Of a stretch of 58,510 nt of DNA, positions 24,627 through 33,269 are shown piece by piece. The number at the start of each line of letters is the position of its first letter. Position 1 is the first letter of the stretch. A model generated the notes under the pieces. It was not told where the DNA came from. It saw only the letters and a list, made by a program, of their open reading frames with translations, and made no database searches. A program made the position numbers and the translations under genes. Origin of the DNA: Nocardioides stalactiti (GTDB lineage: Bacteria; Actinomycetota; Actinomycetes; Propionibacteriales; Nocardioidaceae); contig NZ_JACEFC010000011.1 in NCBI RefSeq assembly GCF_014180715.1, positions 1-58,510 of the forward strand, in the 5' to 3' direction.

Positions 24627-25295
24627 AGTCGTCATGATCGGTACGCGGTGGTCGCTTGGGAAGCTCACGACCTCGACCCGCCCGGAGACACCGAGCGTCC
24701 AGACGTGGTCGATGGTGCGGCGCCCGTGGGTCGGCTGGTGGGTGCGCTGCTTCATCCCGAAGCGGCGCAGCGGCTTGAGGACGAGCGCGTTGGGCCGAGC
24801 GTTCATGTCGCCGACCACGACGACGTCGATGCGGTCCTCGCGGCGCTCGACCATGTCGGCCAGGTCGGCGATCTGCTTCTTCGCCAGGGCGCGGCGACGC
24901 GGGAGGTAGAGGCTGGCGGGGAGGTGGCCGTTGATGAGGACGAAGGGATCCTCGCCGGGTGCGTGGACGCGGGCGTGGTTCCAGACCTTCGCCTTGACGA
25001 CGTCGGGCCCGGCGCCGAGGCGGCCGGTGTTGGTGGCCTCGGTCGCGGGTCGCGTTCCCTGGCGGCTGACCTCGACGGCCTTGGGGTTCCATAGGACCGG
25101 CGTCGACGCGGAGCCTTCCTCGTCGCCCGTCCAGCACTCCCAGCCGGTCGCGGTGCAGAACCGCCCGAGGATCTTGAGGCGGTCGCCGCACTCCTGGAGG
25201 CCGAACACGTCGGCCCGGAGTGCGAGCGAGTGCAGGCCAGCGAGGACGGCGGCGTCGGGGCGGTTGCCGAGGTTGGCAGTAGCGACGCCGGTCAC
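24621..25295 (-). CDS. Endonuclease/exonuclease/phosphatase (EEP) family protein
   Basis: A 224-aa protein with the EEP set: Asn in 'ATANLGN' (about residue 8), Glu in 'GLQECGD' (36), 'INGHLPAS' (120), 'VVVGDMNARPN' (160), 'TIDHVW' (195) and 'SDHRVPI' (215). These form the Mg2+ site of phosphodiesterases such as DNase I-like nucleases. GTG start overlaps the endolysin stop by four bases. An EEP enzyme inside a lysis cassette is unusual; it might degrade DNA at lysis or cleave a lipid phosphodiester. The substrate cannot be told from sequence. Confidence 0.8.
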   Translation of the reverse strand: MTGVATANLGNRPDAAVLAGLHSLALRADVFGLQECGDRLKILGRFCTATGWECWTGDEEGSASTPVLWNPKAVEVSRQGTRPATEATNTGRLGAGPDVVKAKVWNHARVHAPGEDPFVLINGHLPASLYLPRRRALAKKQIADLADMVERREDRIDVVVVGDMNARPNALVLKPLRRFGMKQRTHQPTHGRRTIDHVWTLGVSGRVEVVSFPSDHRVPIMTTR

Positions 25296-25942
25296 GGCTC
25301 GAGGTGCCCCAGGATCTCGTCGAGCTCGGCGTCGGTGCTGCCGAACCGTTCCTTGAGGATGACGCGGAGGTTGGCGAACAGGCGTCGCTCGCGGTCCTTG
25401 TCGGCCTTGTCGCGCTCGACCTCAGCGGCGGCGAGGTCAGCCACCTTCTTCTCGATGCGGTCCAGCTGCTCGGCGTAGTCGGCCATCGGGTCCTCCTCGG
25501 GTGGTTCGGTGACGATCGGGTCGGGGCGCCAGTGGTAGTCGGCTGCGTTGCCGGCGAGGCCGTCACGGCTGTCGAGGTACGCCTGCCACTGCCGCAGAGC
25601 GCCGGGCGAGGGGTGCGCCCAGGGTCCGGGCACGAGGTGGGCGTGCAGGTCGAAGCCCTGGGACTCGTATCGCTCCCAATAGGCGAAGCCATGCGATCGC
25701 AGGGTGCGGACCATCTGCCGCCGCTCGTCCTCGGTGCGGTCCCATAGGCGCAAGTCGAGGGCGTCGCCGTCGTGGGTGTCTGCCGATGCGCTCGCGCCGC
25801 CGTCGCCGACCCAGCCGCCCTGCACGATCGTCGGGGTGAACCCGAGCGCCTCGCAGGCGTCGTCCCAGGCCGTCCAGAACGCTACGGAGGCCTTGATGGC
25901 GCGGCCCGAGGAGTCGAAGCCACGCTGGATCACGGTGGGCAT
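25292..25942 (-). CDS. Endolysin, peptidase M15-like
   Basis: A 216-aa enzyme. 'THDGDALDLRLWD' near residue 58 supplies a His and an Asp, and 'DLHAHLVPG' near 100 a further His, as in zinc DD/LD-peptidases of the M15 group. This predicts cleavage of peptide bonds in peptidoglycan stem peptides. The C-terminal 75 residues are a charged probable coiled coil ('AEQLDRIEKKVADLAAAE') in place of a typical wall-binding domain. The ATG at 25942 opens the conserved part; the frame is open further upstream but is Arg/Pro shadow. Confidence 0.7.
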   Translation of the reverse strand: MPTVIQRGFDSSGRAIKASVAFWTAWDDACEALGFTPTIVQGGWVGDGGASASADTHDGDALDLRLWDRTEDERRQMVRTLRSHGFAYWERYESQGFDLHAHLVPGPWAHPSPGALRQWQAYLDSRDGLAGNAADYHWRPDPIVTEPPEEDPMADYAEQLDRIEKKVADLAAAEVERDKADKDRERRLFANLRVILKERFGSTDAELDEILGHLEP

Positions 25943-25943
25943 G

Positions 25944-26084
25944 TCAGCCTCCAAGGGCGGTGTCGATCCCGGGCGCGAAGTCGCTGGCGCACAGGCACCA
26001 GTCGCACGGGAGGATGTGGTGCGGATGGGGGCAGGAGTGGCACGCCGGGTCGCGGGGGATGGGCGGCACGAACTCGCCGCCCAT
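25944..26084 (-). CDS. Small Cys/His-rich protein
   Basis: A 46-aa ORF with 'CHSCPHPHHILPCDWCLC', a CxxC...CxxC arrangement with intervening histidines that could bind zinc. It sits between two late genes with 1-4 base spacing, which supports expression. Function unknown. Confidence 0.6.
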   Translation of the reverse strand: MGGEFVPPIPRDPACHSCPHPHHILPCDWCLCASDFAPGIDTALGG

Positions 26085-26088
26085 CGGA

Positions 26089-26412
26089 TCAGCCCGTGAC
26101 CGCGATGATCAGGGAGACCATCAGCCCGACGCCTGAGCATCCGAGCGCGGCGATGACCCACCATTGCGGCGAGGAGTTCTTCAAGTCCTGCCGGATCCCG
26201 CCGAGGTCGGTTCGCATCGCCGCGAGCCCCTCAGCCAGCGCCGCCTTGATGTCGCGGACCTCGCGGTCGTTGCTCAGTCGCCACGCCTCGAACTCACCAC
26301 GAGTGACGAACACGGTGGACTGGCTCTTGACGTCGTTCTTGATCTCGCGGATGTCGAGCTCGATTCGCTCCACGGCTCGCCCGAGCTCGGGCGGGGAGTA
26401 GGGCTCGGACAT
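26089..26412 (-). CDS. XhlA-like membrane protein (holin accessory)
   Basis: A 107-aa protein with an N-terminal coiled coil (about residues 10-75, 'RAVERIELDIREIKNDV') and one C-terminal membrane helix (86-105). This is the layout of XhlA-type haemolysin proteins that accompany holins. It lies directly upstream of the endolysin region and overlaps the previous stop (TGATG). Confidence 0.6.
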   Translation of the reverse strand: MSEPYSPPELGRAVERIELDIREIKNDVKSQSTVFVTRGEFEAWRLSNDREVRDIKAALAEGLAAMRTDLGGIRQDLKNSSPQWWVIAALGCSGVGLMVSLIIAVTG

Positions 26413-26879
26413 CAGGCGGCCTCGTAGGTTCCGGTGATGACGATCTCGTCGCCAGTGGCCCAGGTGAACGGCGCGGTGGAGGAGAGGACCGCGGAAGCAT
26501 CGTCGCGGAGCACGACGGTGGTCGTGGTGTTGTTGAACGCCCAGCCGCCCTTGAAGGTGTTCGCCGAGGTGTCGTACATCAGCAGCTGGGCGTTGATCGT
26601 GCGGGTCGCGGTCGCGGTCGCGGGGAGCGTGAATGTCGGCGCTCCGGTGATGGCCGACGTCGAGCCGAGGGTGAACTTGATCCGGAAGAACGTCATCTTT
26701 CCGACCGACACGTAGGCCGCCGACAGCGTGCCGTTGCCGAGGGTGATGTTCGTCGTCGTCGGCGTGTAGGAGGTCCACGCGTCACCGAGCGCCTTGAAGT
26801 TGTCCCGCAGGTACGCGTTGAGCTCGGCGGCGGTGAGCGTGTTCCCGGCCGTGAAGGTCGGGGGAGTGGAGTAGGCCAC
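26412..26879 (-). CDS. Minor tail / tail-tip protein
   Basis: A 155-aa protein starting 'MAYSTPPTFTAGNTLTAAEL', a phrase typical of short tail-end proteins in actinobacterial prophages. A Thr/Ala-rich beta region follows ('LPATATATRTINAQLL'). It probably forms part of the tail tip or a receptor-binding beta structure. It follows the large tail-tip gene by 14 bases. Confidence 0.65.
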   Translation of the reverse strand: MAYSTPPTFTAGNTLTAAELNAYLRDNFKALGDAWTSYTPTTTNITLGNGTLSAAYVSVGKMTFFRIKFTLGSTSAITGAPTFTLPATATATRTINAQLLMYDTSANTFKGGWAFNNTTTTVVLRDDASAVLSSTAPFTWATGDEIVITGTYEAA

Positions 26880-26893
26880 GGGTGGTGCTCCTG

Positions 26894-28921
26894 TCAGCCG
26901 ATGACGTAGGCGCTGTTGAGGTCGCCGCGGGTGGTGTCGTCGAGGAGGAAGGTCGCGGCCTCGGCCGACGCGTCAGAGACGTAGAGGGTCACCTCGCAGG
27001 TCCCGGGTCCATAGACCTCGGTCATGCCCTCGAGGTAGCAGGACGTCGGAACACCGTTGATCGCAGTCGGGATGTTCGACAGCGTCACGAGCGACCCGGG
27101 CTCGAACGACTCCGACAGCAGCTGTGCCTGCTTTCCGGACGACAGCGAGGTGACCGACACGGTGATCGCGGGCATCCGGGGGACCGGGTTGCCGAACTTG
27201 TAGAGCAGCCAGTCGGCGCGTTCGCGCAGGTGCGGCTGGGACGCAGTGATGAGGGTGTGCTCTTGGGCGTTGTAGCCGATCAGGGCGATCGAGGCCGCGT
27301 CCTCACGGACGACCGTCTCGGACTCGTCAGCGGCCTTCACGGTCACCTGGTTGACGACCTCGCTGGTGTCCGCGGTCACGGCGAGGTTGCCCGGCTCTGA
27401 CACCGAGGCGTCGAGGGCGATCGACGCCGTACTCGCGGTCGTGCGGACCAGCGGACCGAGGTAGCGGATGTTGCCGTTGCGGCGGTCGAACAGGAACCCA
27501 CCGTCGGTGGTCGCGACGTCCTGCATCAGGGCGAGCGCGGTGCCGACCGGAGGCTGCGGCAGAAGCGGGGTGTCGCCCGGCGAGGTGATCGTGATCTGGC
27601 TGGTGGGATACCCCGCGTACTCGGCCCACCGCTGCAACCGCTGGGTGACGGTGTCGCCCTCGCCGTCCTGGTTGACGATGTCGTCGTAGAGGCTTGCGAC
27701 CTGACTGTCGGTCAGGCGGGTGCCGTTCCAGATGGCGAGCCGGCCGAACTCGTGCTTGAGGTCGACCGGCTTGCCGTCGACGTCGAAGTAGGTGCTCTCG
27801 CCGACGCCGATCTGCCGGAGGGTGAAGCCGCCGCTGGCGACCGAGAGCGTGGCAACCAGCTCGTCGTCGTAGTAGGCCCGCAGGGTCGGAGTCGCGCCAC
27901 CGCCTGAGGTCAGCGTGAACAGGTGCCACTCGGTGTCGCGGATGCCGGGCGCAGCGACCTGGACGATGTCGGTGGAGCCGCCGTTGATCGCGTAGATCTC
28001 CCACTCGGCGTTCTTCTGGTAGGCGTTCCAGGCGAACACGTAGCGGGGGTTCCCGTTGAACTGGAAGTCGGCGTCGCTGTGCAGGGTGAACGGCAAGAAC
28101 TCGGCGGATTCGGTGCGCTCCGTGCGGCCGAGTCGCGCAATCATCGTCACCGACCACGCGGCCGTCGAGGAGATGACCGGCATCTTGCGGACCTGGGCCG
28201 ACAGGTGAGAGTCCCCAGCGGGGACGGGCTTGAACGCAGCGACCTTGAGCCCGTCCGGAGACGCGCCCCACTCCTCGTTCGGGGTCTTCGCGAACGCGCC
28301 CTTGGTCGCCTTGTCTTCGCCAGAGGCACGGACCCAGATCCGAGGCTGGTCGTCGAACTCGTGCCACGGCGGCGACGACTTCACCGTACCGTCGTTCGAC
28401 TCGGTCGACTCGGTCATCGGCCAGTACGACGTCGCCCCCAGGGCGAGGATCGCCGCCGACGTCCGGTCCTGCAGCGACTTCGCCCGACCCATCCATGCCA
28501 GCCGGGACGACGCCCGCACCTGGATCCGCAGGCCCGTGTCGAGGTTCCCCGACGGCCACACCGGAGTGATTGACTCGATGTAGCCGACGAACCGGTTACG
28601 TACCGCTTGGCCGTTCGGCTGCGCCCGGACCCGCAGCGGCACCCCTACCCCGATCAGGGCGTTCGAGGGAGTGATCTTCGCGTAGGGCCCCGACGCGTCG
28701 ACCTTGAACTCCGAGGCCGCGAACGTCAGGGTGCACACGTTCGGGTCGGCCTGCGAGATCTCGTTCTGGCGACCGAAGTCGATCTGGATGGCGTCCTGCA
28801 CCTCGACGTCGTCGTTGGCGCTGATCCACGTGATCGACGCGGTTGTCGTCAGCGGCGTGTCCGTCCCGCGGGTGCCAACGTCGACCGTGGGCGACGGGAA
28901 GTTGGAGTAGTCGCCGCTCAC
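26894..28921 (-). CDS. Tail-tip protein with inserted LamG-like lectin domain
   Basis: A 675-aa protein following the tape measure gene. The N-terminal 140 residues and the C-terminal 230 resemble a siphovirus baseplate hub ('ASSRLAWMGRAKSLQDRT' near the middle boundary). About residues 240-420 form a concanavalin/LamG-type beta sandwich ('WSVTMIARLG', 'EWHLFTLTSGG', 'GRLAIWNGTRLTDSQVASL'). LamG domains bind sugars, so it may aid host-surface recognition. The GTG start overlaps the tape measure stop by four bases. Confidence 0.75.
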   Translation of the reverse strand: MSGDYSNFPSPTVDVGTRGTDTPLTTTASITWISANDDVEVQDAIQIDFGRQNEISQADPNVCTLTFAASEFKVDASGPYAKITPSNALIGVGVPLRVRAQPNGQAVRNRFVGYIESITPVWPSGNLDTGLRIQVRASSRLAWMGRAKSLQDRTSAAILALGATSYWPMTESTESNDGTVKSSPPWHEFDDQPRIWVRASGEDKATKGAFAKTPNEEWGASPDGLKVAAFKPVPAGDSHLSAQVRKMPVISSTAAWSVTMIARLGRTERTESAEFLPFTLHSDADFQFNGNPRYVFAWNAYQKNAEWEIYAINGGSTDIVQVAAPGIRDTEWHLFTLTSGGGATPTLRAYYDDELVATLSVASGGFTLRQIGVGESTYFDVDGKPVDLKHEFGRLAIWNGTRLTDSQVASLYDDIVNQDGEGDTVTQRLQRWAEYAGYPTSQITITSPGDTPLLPQPPVGTALALMQDVATTDGGFLFDRRNGNIRYLGPLVRTTASTASIALDASVSEPGNLAVTADTSEVVNQVTVKAADESETVVREDAASIALIGYNAQEHTLITASQPHLRERADWLLYKFGNPVPRMPAITVSVTSLSSGKQAQLLSESFEPGSLVTLSNIPTAINGVPTSCYLEGMTEVYGPGTCEVTLYVSDASAEAATFLLDDTTRGDLNSAYVIG

Positions 28922-30804
28922 GCCGCCGGCCCCAACGTCTTCACCTGCAGCGGACGGCCCGTGGTGCGCTGGTGCTCGATCAGGATCTGCTCGATCACCC
29001 GTCCGTTGGGCAGCACCAGCTGCACGACAAGCGGCTGCCCCGACCCGCCCCCGAGCCCCGCGGCCATCGCCCGGGTAGCTGCCGCCGTGTGGACCTGCGA
29101 CCCGCGGGGGAGGTTGACCAGCTCGGGGCCCTCCTCGCCGACGACCGTCAGGCCGCCGCGCCAGTGGTTCGTGCCCCTCGCCAGGTGCCCGATATCCGGG
29201 GCGTTGACCGAGATCCCGATGCCCTTGACCTTGAAGTCGAACTCGAGCAGGTTGTTGAGCTGGTCGATGCCGCTGTTGATAGCCCCCTTCACGGCCGACC
29301 AGATCTGACCGGCGAAGTCGGAGGCGAACCCGGCGGCGTTCTGGATGCCCTTGGCGATGCCGCCGATCAGTGCGCCTCCGGCCTCCTTGAACTTGTCGAC
29401 CAGGCCCCGGATCTTGCCCGGGATCTCGCGGATCTTGTCCACAATGAAGTCGGCGCCGTCGCGAGCCTTGTCCTTCACGACGTCCCACAGCTTCGACATG
29501 ATCGACGAGCCGGCGTCGCGGAACTTCCCGGCCAAGGCCTTGATGGCGCCAGGCAGCTCGCGGATCTTGTCGCGCAGCCAGTCGGCGCCCTTCTTGGCGA
29601 GGATCTTGATGCCCTCCCACATCACCGACCACGTCTTCTTCAGGATCACCCCGGCGTTCTTGAACGCGAACTTGACGAGGTTGAAGAGCTGCCGCACGAG
29701 GCCGACGACGATCTTCCCGGCGCCACGGACGATGAGTTTGATGCCGTCCCAGGCCTTCTTCCAGTCGCCCTTGAGGAGCGCGGAGACGGTCTTGAACCCG
29801 CCCTTGATGACGTCGAATGCCCCCGAGAGGACGGTCTTGACGTTGGCGAAGGTCGACTTCAGGAACCGGACGATGTTGTCGCCGAACAGCCGCCAGAGGT
29901 TCTGCAGGATCGCGATGCCGTCGGAGAAGATGCCCTTCACGTCAGCGACGAACCCGGCCAGCTTGCCTGATCCGTCGCCGCTGAACTTGTCGATCACGCC
30001 GCGGATGCGGTCGAAGATCGGGGGGACCTTCTCGCCGAGGTAGCGACCAAACGCCTCGATGGCCGGGAGGCCCTTCTTCAGGAACCAGTCGGCCATCTTG
30101 GTGACGACGGGGATCAGCTTCGCGCCGATCTCCTCACCGGCCTCGGCGAGCATCACCTTGAGCCGCTGCATCTTGCCCGACAGGGTGTTGGCGTTCTTCT
30201 CGGCCTGGCCCTTGAACGTGCGCGCGAGGCGCTTCTGAGCCTCCTCGAACGAGATCGTCTCGCCGGCGGCGTTCTTGGTCTTGATCCCGAACTTCGCTAG
30301 CCCCGCGACGTTGCCGTTGTACGCCTTCGTGAGCGCCTTGCTCACCGAGTCCATGGAGGCGCCGGACCCCGCGGCGACGTCCATCGACAGCGCGGTGAGC
30401 TTCTGAGCCTCGTCGACGTCCTTGGTCGCCTGGGCGAGGCGTCCGAGCGCGGGCCGCAGCTCGTCGTCGGTGATCCCGAGCGCCTTGCCCTGCGCCGAGA
30501 TCCAGTCCTCGACGGCGGCGACCTGCGTCTTGGTCGCGCCCGTGTTGTTCTTCAGCGCGGTCGCGAGCTTGGTCTGTGCCGCCTGGTCCTCGATCGCGCC
30601 CTTCGTCATGTCGAACAGGGCCTTGCCAGCGATGATCGACCCAGCTGCGATCGCGAGGACGCCCGTCTTGGCCGCGGTCTTAGCGACGCCGCCGAGCTTC
30701 GACAGCTTGCTGTTCGACCGGTCGGCGCTGTTGCCGAGTCGGTCGAACTTGTCGGAGGCCCGGTCGCGGGCGAGGATGTCGAAGACGACCGAGGTGCTAG
30801 CCAT
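28918..30804 (-). CDS. Tape measure protein
   Basis: A 628-aa protein with a short 'FDILARDRASDKFDRLG' start, long helices, a hydrophobic stretch (about 45-65), and repeated 'IREIPGKIRGLVDKF'-type amphipathic segments around 400-490. It determines tail length and helps DNA passage. It is short for the family, predicting a short flexible tail (a rule of about 1.5 A per residue would give roughly 95 nm). It starts inside the stop of the chaperone frame. Confidence 0.85.
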   Translation of the reverse strand: MASTSVVFDILARDRASDKFDRLGNSADRSNSKLSKLGGVAKTAAKTGVLAIAAGSIIAGKALFDMTKGAIEDQAAQTKLATALKNNTGATKTQVAAVEDWISAQGKALGITDDELRPALGRLAQATKDVDEAQKLTALSMDVAAGSGASMDSVSKALTKAYNGNVAGLAKFGIKTKNAAGETISFEEAQKRLARTFKGQAEKNANTLSGKMQRLKVMLAEAGEEIGAKLIPVVTKMADWFLKKGLPAIEAFGRYLGEKVPPIFDRIRGVIDKFSGDGSGKLAGFVADVKGIFSDGIAILQNLWRLFGDNIVRFLKSTFANVKTVLSGAFDVIKGGFKTVSALLKGDWKKAWDGIKLIVRGAGKIVVGLVRQLFNLVKFAFKNAGVILKKTWSVMWEGIKILAKKGADWLRDKIRELPGAIKALAGKFRDAGSSIMSKLWDVVKDKARDGADFIVDKIREIPGKIRGLVDKFKEAGGALIGGIAKGIQNAAGFASDFAGQIWSAVKGAINSGIDQLNNLLEFDFKVKGIGISVNAPDIGHLARGTNHWRGGLTVVGEEGPELVNLPRGSQVHTAAATRAMAAGLGGGSGQPLVVQLVLPNGRVIEQILIEHQRTTGRPLQVKTLGPAA

Positions 30805-30961
30805 GCTCGACCTCCTCGTAGTTGCGGCTCATCTGCCGCTCGTAGTCCTTCGCGAACGCGAGTCGTGCGCGGACTTCCTGCGTGGACATGCGCTCAAGGC
30901 GCCACGGATACCAACCGCCGAGGTGCTCGAGCAGCGGTCCGTAGACGCGGACCTGCTGCAC
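30797..30961 (-). CDS. Tail assembly chaperone, second part (T-like)
   Basis: A 54-codon frame ('YGPLLEHLGGWYPWRLERM') that lies in the -1 frame of the upstream chaperone gene, begins near its stop, and overlaps the tape measure start. This is the siphovirus G/GT layout. It can start at GTG 30961. A -1 shift would have to occur in the short window before 30967 (bases reading GTCGACCCGGAAGCC), but I see no canonical slippery heptamer. Confidence 0.65.
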   Translation of the reverse strand: MQQVRVYGPLLEHLGGWYPWRLERMSTQEVRARLAFAKDYERQMSRNYEEVEHG

Positions 30962-30966
30962 GAGCG

Positions 30967-31347
30967 TCAGGCTTCCGGGTCGACGTCAGTCCCCTCGACC
31001 GCGTTGTCTTCCTTCGCCGGCGCCGGGCACTCGTGGTCGTCGTCGTCCTCGGTGCTGGCCCACTGCTTGCAGTCCGAGCACTGGACCGAGTACGTCACCT
31101 CTCCCGAGTCGGGCATGACGGCCTCGAGCTGCAGCTTCGGCTCGTCCCGCTTCCGGAGCACCCACAGGAGCGCGGCCTCAGCCTTCCCCGACTCCTTCAT
31201 CAGCCGGGAGCGGAACTCGGCCCACGGCCAGTCGGTGACCTCCTCGGTCTTCGACCGGACGTCCCAGGCCGGGTTCTCGATGTCGACCGTCCACTCGCGC
31301 GGCGAACCGCCGTCGGGCTTGTAGGTGATCTGCAGGATCGCAGCCAT
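30967..31347 (-). CDS. Tail assembly chaperone, first part (G-like)
   Basis: A 126-aa protein between the tail completion gene and the tape measure gene, the fixed place of the G chaperone. It has a beta-rich N-terminus, a helical middle ('WPWAEFRSRLMKESGKAEAA') and an acidic end with CxxC...C. Its ATG overlaps the previous stop (TGATG). Confidence 0.7.
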   Translation of the reverse strand: MAAILQITYKPDGGSPREWTVDIENPAWDVRSKTEEVTDWPWAEFRSRLMKESGKAEAALLWVLRKRDEPKLQLEAVMPDSGEVTYSVQCSDCKQWASTEDDDDHECPAPAKEDNAVEGTDVDPEA

Positions 31348-31811
31348 CAGATGTTCGTTACCTCTCGTGCGATGTCCTCGAGCACGCCGCGGATGGCGCG
31401 CTGAACGTCGGGGAGTTGCTTGTCGAACTCGCCCGTGAAGACCGCCGGTTCGACGCCCGCGGTCTGGTCGAACCAGTGGCCGCGGTGACCGAACAGCGGG
31501 TGGCGGAGCCTCTTCCCGGTGAGGGTCCGGAGGTCGTGGCCGCGCGCCGAAAACCGCATCGAGACGCCCGCGTAGCGGCCTGCCTTCGCTGAAGTCGACG
31601 CCCGAGTCGCCCCGGCGACCTGCTCCGCGAGCCCGCCGCGACGCGGCAGCGCGGCGGGGATGACCTCGATCATCTGCCCGCGGATGTCCTTCGTCACGCT
31701 GTTCAGGCCCCGGAACAGCTCCCGCCGCAAGCCCTTCGCGTCGGCGTGCGTGCGGATCTTGCGGACGAGGTTCTCGACGTCCTCCGACCGGATCTCGAAG
31801 TCGTCGACCAT
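31347..31811 (-). CDS. HK97 gp10-like tail completion/minor tail protein
   Basis: A 154-aa protein with an N-terminal helix containing 'ENLVRKIRTHADAKGLRREL', then 'VIPAALPRRGGLAEQVA', and a C-terminal helix. The 'ALP..GGLA..VA' phrase is typical of HK97-gp10-type connector proteins. Here it lies after the tail tube gene, an uncommon but known order. The start ATG overlaps the region of the tube stop. Confidence 0.65.
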   Translation of the reverse strand: MVDDFEIRSEDVENLVRKIRTHADAKGLRRELFRGLNSVTKDIRGQMIEVIPAALPRRGGLAEQVAGATRASTSAKAGRYAGVSMRFSARGHDLRTLTGKRLRHPLFGHRGHWFDQTAGVEPAVFTGEFDKQLPDVQRAIRGVLEDIAREVTNI

Positions 31812-31813
31812 GA

Positions 31814-32857
31814 TCAGATCGCGACCGAGTCCTGGCTGATCAGCAGCACCTGGAACGGGTTGTTCGTGGCGTTGGCGTACACCTCGAGCTCGACCTGGGC
31901 CTTGACGACCTCGGGACCGGACACCTGCGGGGTGACCTTCTTGATCCGCGCCACGGGGACGATGAACTCGATGGTGTTCTTGTAGGTCGTCTCGATGGTC
32001 GAGGCCTCGAACCGGCACAGCAGCGAGGTCGCGGTCCCAGCCTTGAACGGCGTGTAGAACTCGGCCTGGTTGTACTCGGCGTCGAGGGTGATCGTGATGA
32101 CCGGGACGCCGCCCTCGAGCTGCTCCTTCTTCAGGCCAGCGTTGCCGAGCCCGTACCGCTCGACGTCGAGGGCGTTGTCGCCCTTGATCGTGATGCCCTT
32201 GACGATCGTCGCGACCGCGGTGCCACCGGTGTAGGTGAGCTCGGTCGTGCCGCCGATGGTGCCGCCCAGCGAGAATGCCGAGCAGTGGGTGAAGTTGAAC
32301 TCGCCGTTCGTCGAGTCCGACACGAACGACGCCGCCGCGAGGGCGGTCGCGGTCGTCTCGTCCCAGCCGTCGAGGCCGAGCACCAGCTTGGCCCCTGCGG
32401 AGTCCGAGCAGGAGAACTCCCAGTCGGTGACCTTGGCGCCGCGGATGGTGTGCGGCCGGATGGCCTGGGAGCCGTGCGCCTCGGGCCGGCCGACCTGGAC
32501 GGTGAGCGACTTGCCGAGCAGGTCTCCGGACTGGTGGACCTGCTTGTACGCGGCCGCCGGGCCGACGAGCGTGGGCGTGGTGACCGACGAGCCGATGGCG
32601 GCCTTCCACAAGCCGCCCATCGTGCGGAAGGCGTAGGGCACGTCGATCGGGCCCGCGACCTTCTTGAGCGACTGCGCGAGGCGCGTGTTGTTCTTGAACT
32701 TCTGACCCGTGCGGATGCCGGTCGGCTCGAGCCACGTCGGGTCGAAGTCCAGGCCCTCACTGTTGAACTCGAGGAACTTGTTCGGCGTGACCTCGGTGCC
32801 GACGGTCGTCTCGAGCCGGTAGCCGAGCTGGGCGTCGATTCCGGTTCCAGTGGTCAT
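31814..32857 (-). CDS. Major tail tube protein
   Basis: A 347-aa protein starting with the tube-like phrase 'DAQLGYRLETTVGTEVTPNK'. A long beta-rich body ('TLDAEYNQAEFYTPF') and acidic/Val-rich C-terminal strands follow. It is located just before the tail chaperones. It would form the stacked rings of the tail. The assignment rests on size, composition and position. Confidence 0.75.
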   Translation of the reverse strand: MTTGTGIDAQLGYRLETTVGTEVTPNKFLEFNSEGLDFDPTWLEPTGIRTGQKFKNNTRLAQSLKKVAGPIDVPYAFRTMGGLWKAAIGSSVTTPTLVGPAAAYKQVHQSGDLLGKSLTVQVGRPEAHGSQAIRPHTIRGAKVTDWEFSCSDSAGAKLVLGLDGWDETTATALAAASFVSDSTNGEFNFTHCSAFSLGGTIGGTTELTYTGGTAVATIVKGITIKGDNALDVERYGLGNAGLKKEQLEGGVPVITITLDAEYNQAEFYTPFKAGTATSLLCRFEASTIETTYKNTIEFIVPVARIKKVTPQVSGPEVVKAQVELEVYANATNNPFQVLLISQDSVAI

Positions 32858-32860
32858 GGG

Positions 32861-33205
32861 TCAGTCCTCCGGGGTGTCGTCGGTGTCGTCGGTGTCGACC
32901 TCGTCGCCCTGCGGCGGGTCGGGGATCACGGGCTCGCCCTCGTCGAAGGGGGCGGGGACCGGGGTGGGGATCACCTCGGGCTCGGGGACCTCGTCCTCGG
33001 GGAGGTAGAGGGTGGCGTCGTCGAGCGGCACCGAGACGACGCCGTCGACGGCCGGCGGGACGACGATCTCCCATGTGTCGGAGGACCAGGCGAGGCCGAC
33101 GAACTTCTCGTCGGAGATCTCGACCTCGTCGCCCGGGTAGACCGGGGGCGCGCCCGTGTTGAACAGGGACAGGGCGTCCGGAGTGATGTTCTTGATGACG
33201 GCCAC
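32861..33205 (-). CDS. Small structural protein of unknown role
   Basis: A 114-aa protein with a beta-domain of about 60 residues ('YPGDEVEISDEKFVGLAW') and a very acidic Pro/Asp C-terminal tail. It lies 3 bases before the tail tube gene, so it may be a tube accessory or head-tail linker. GTG start after a good GAAGGAGC site. Confidence 0.55.
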   Translation of the reverse strand: MAVIKNITPDALSLFNTGAPPVYPGDEVEISDEKFVGLAWSSDTWEIVVPPAVDGVVSVPLDDATLYLPEDEVPEPEVIPTPVPAPFDEGEPVIPDPPQGDEVDTDDTDDTPED

Positions 33206-33269
33206 GGGGTGCTCCTTCGGGGCGCGGCGAACAGCCCGCCGTGTGGTGGCGGGCTGGCGGGTGGGTAGG

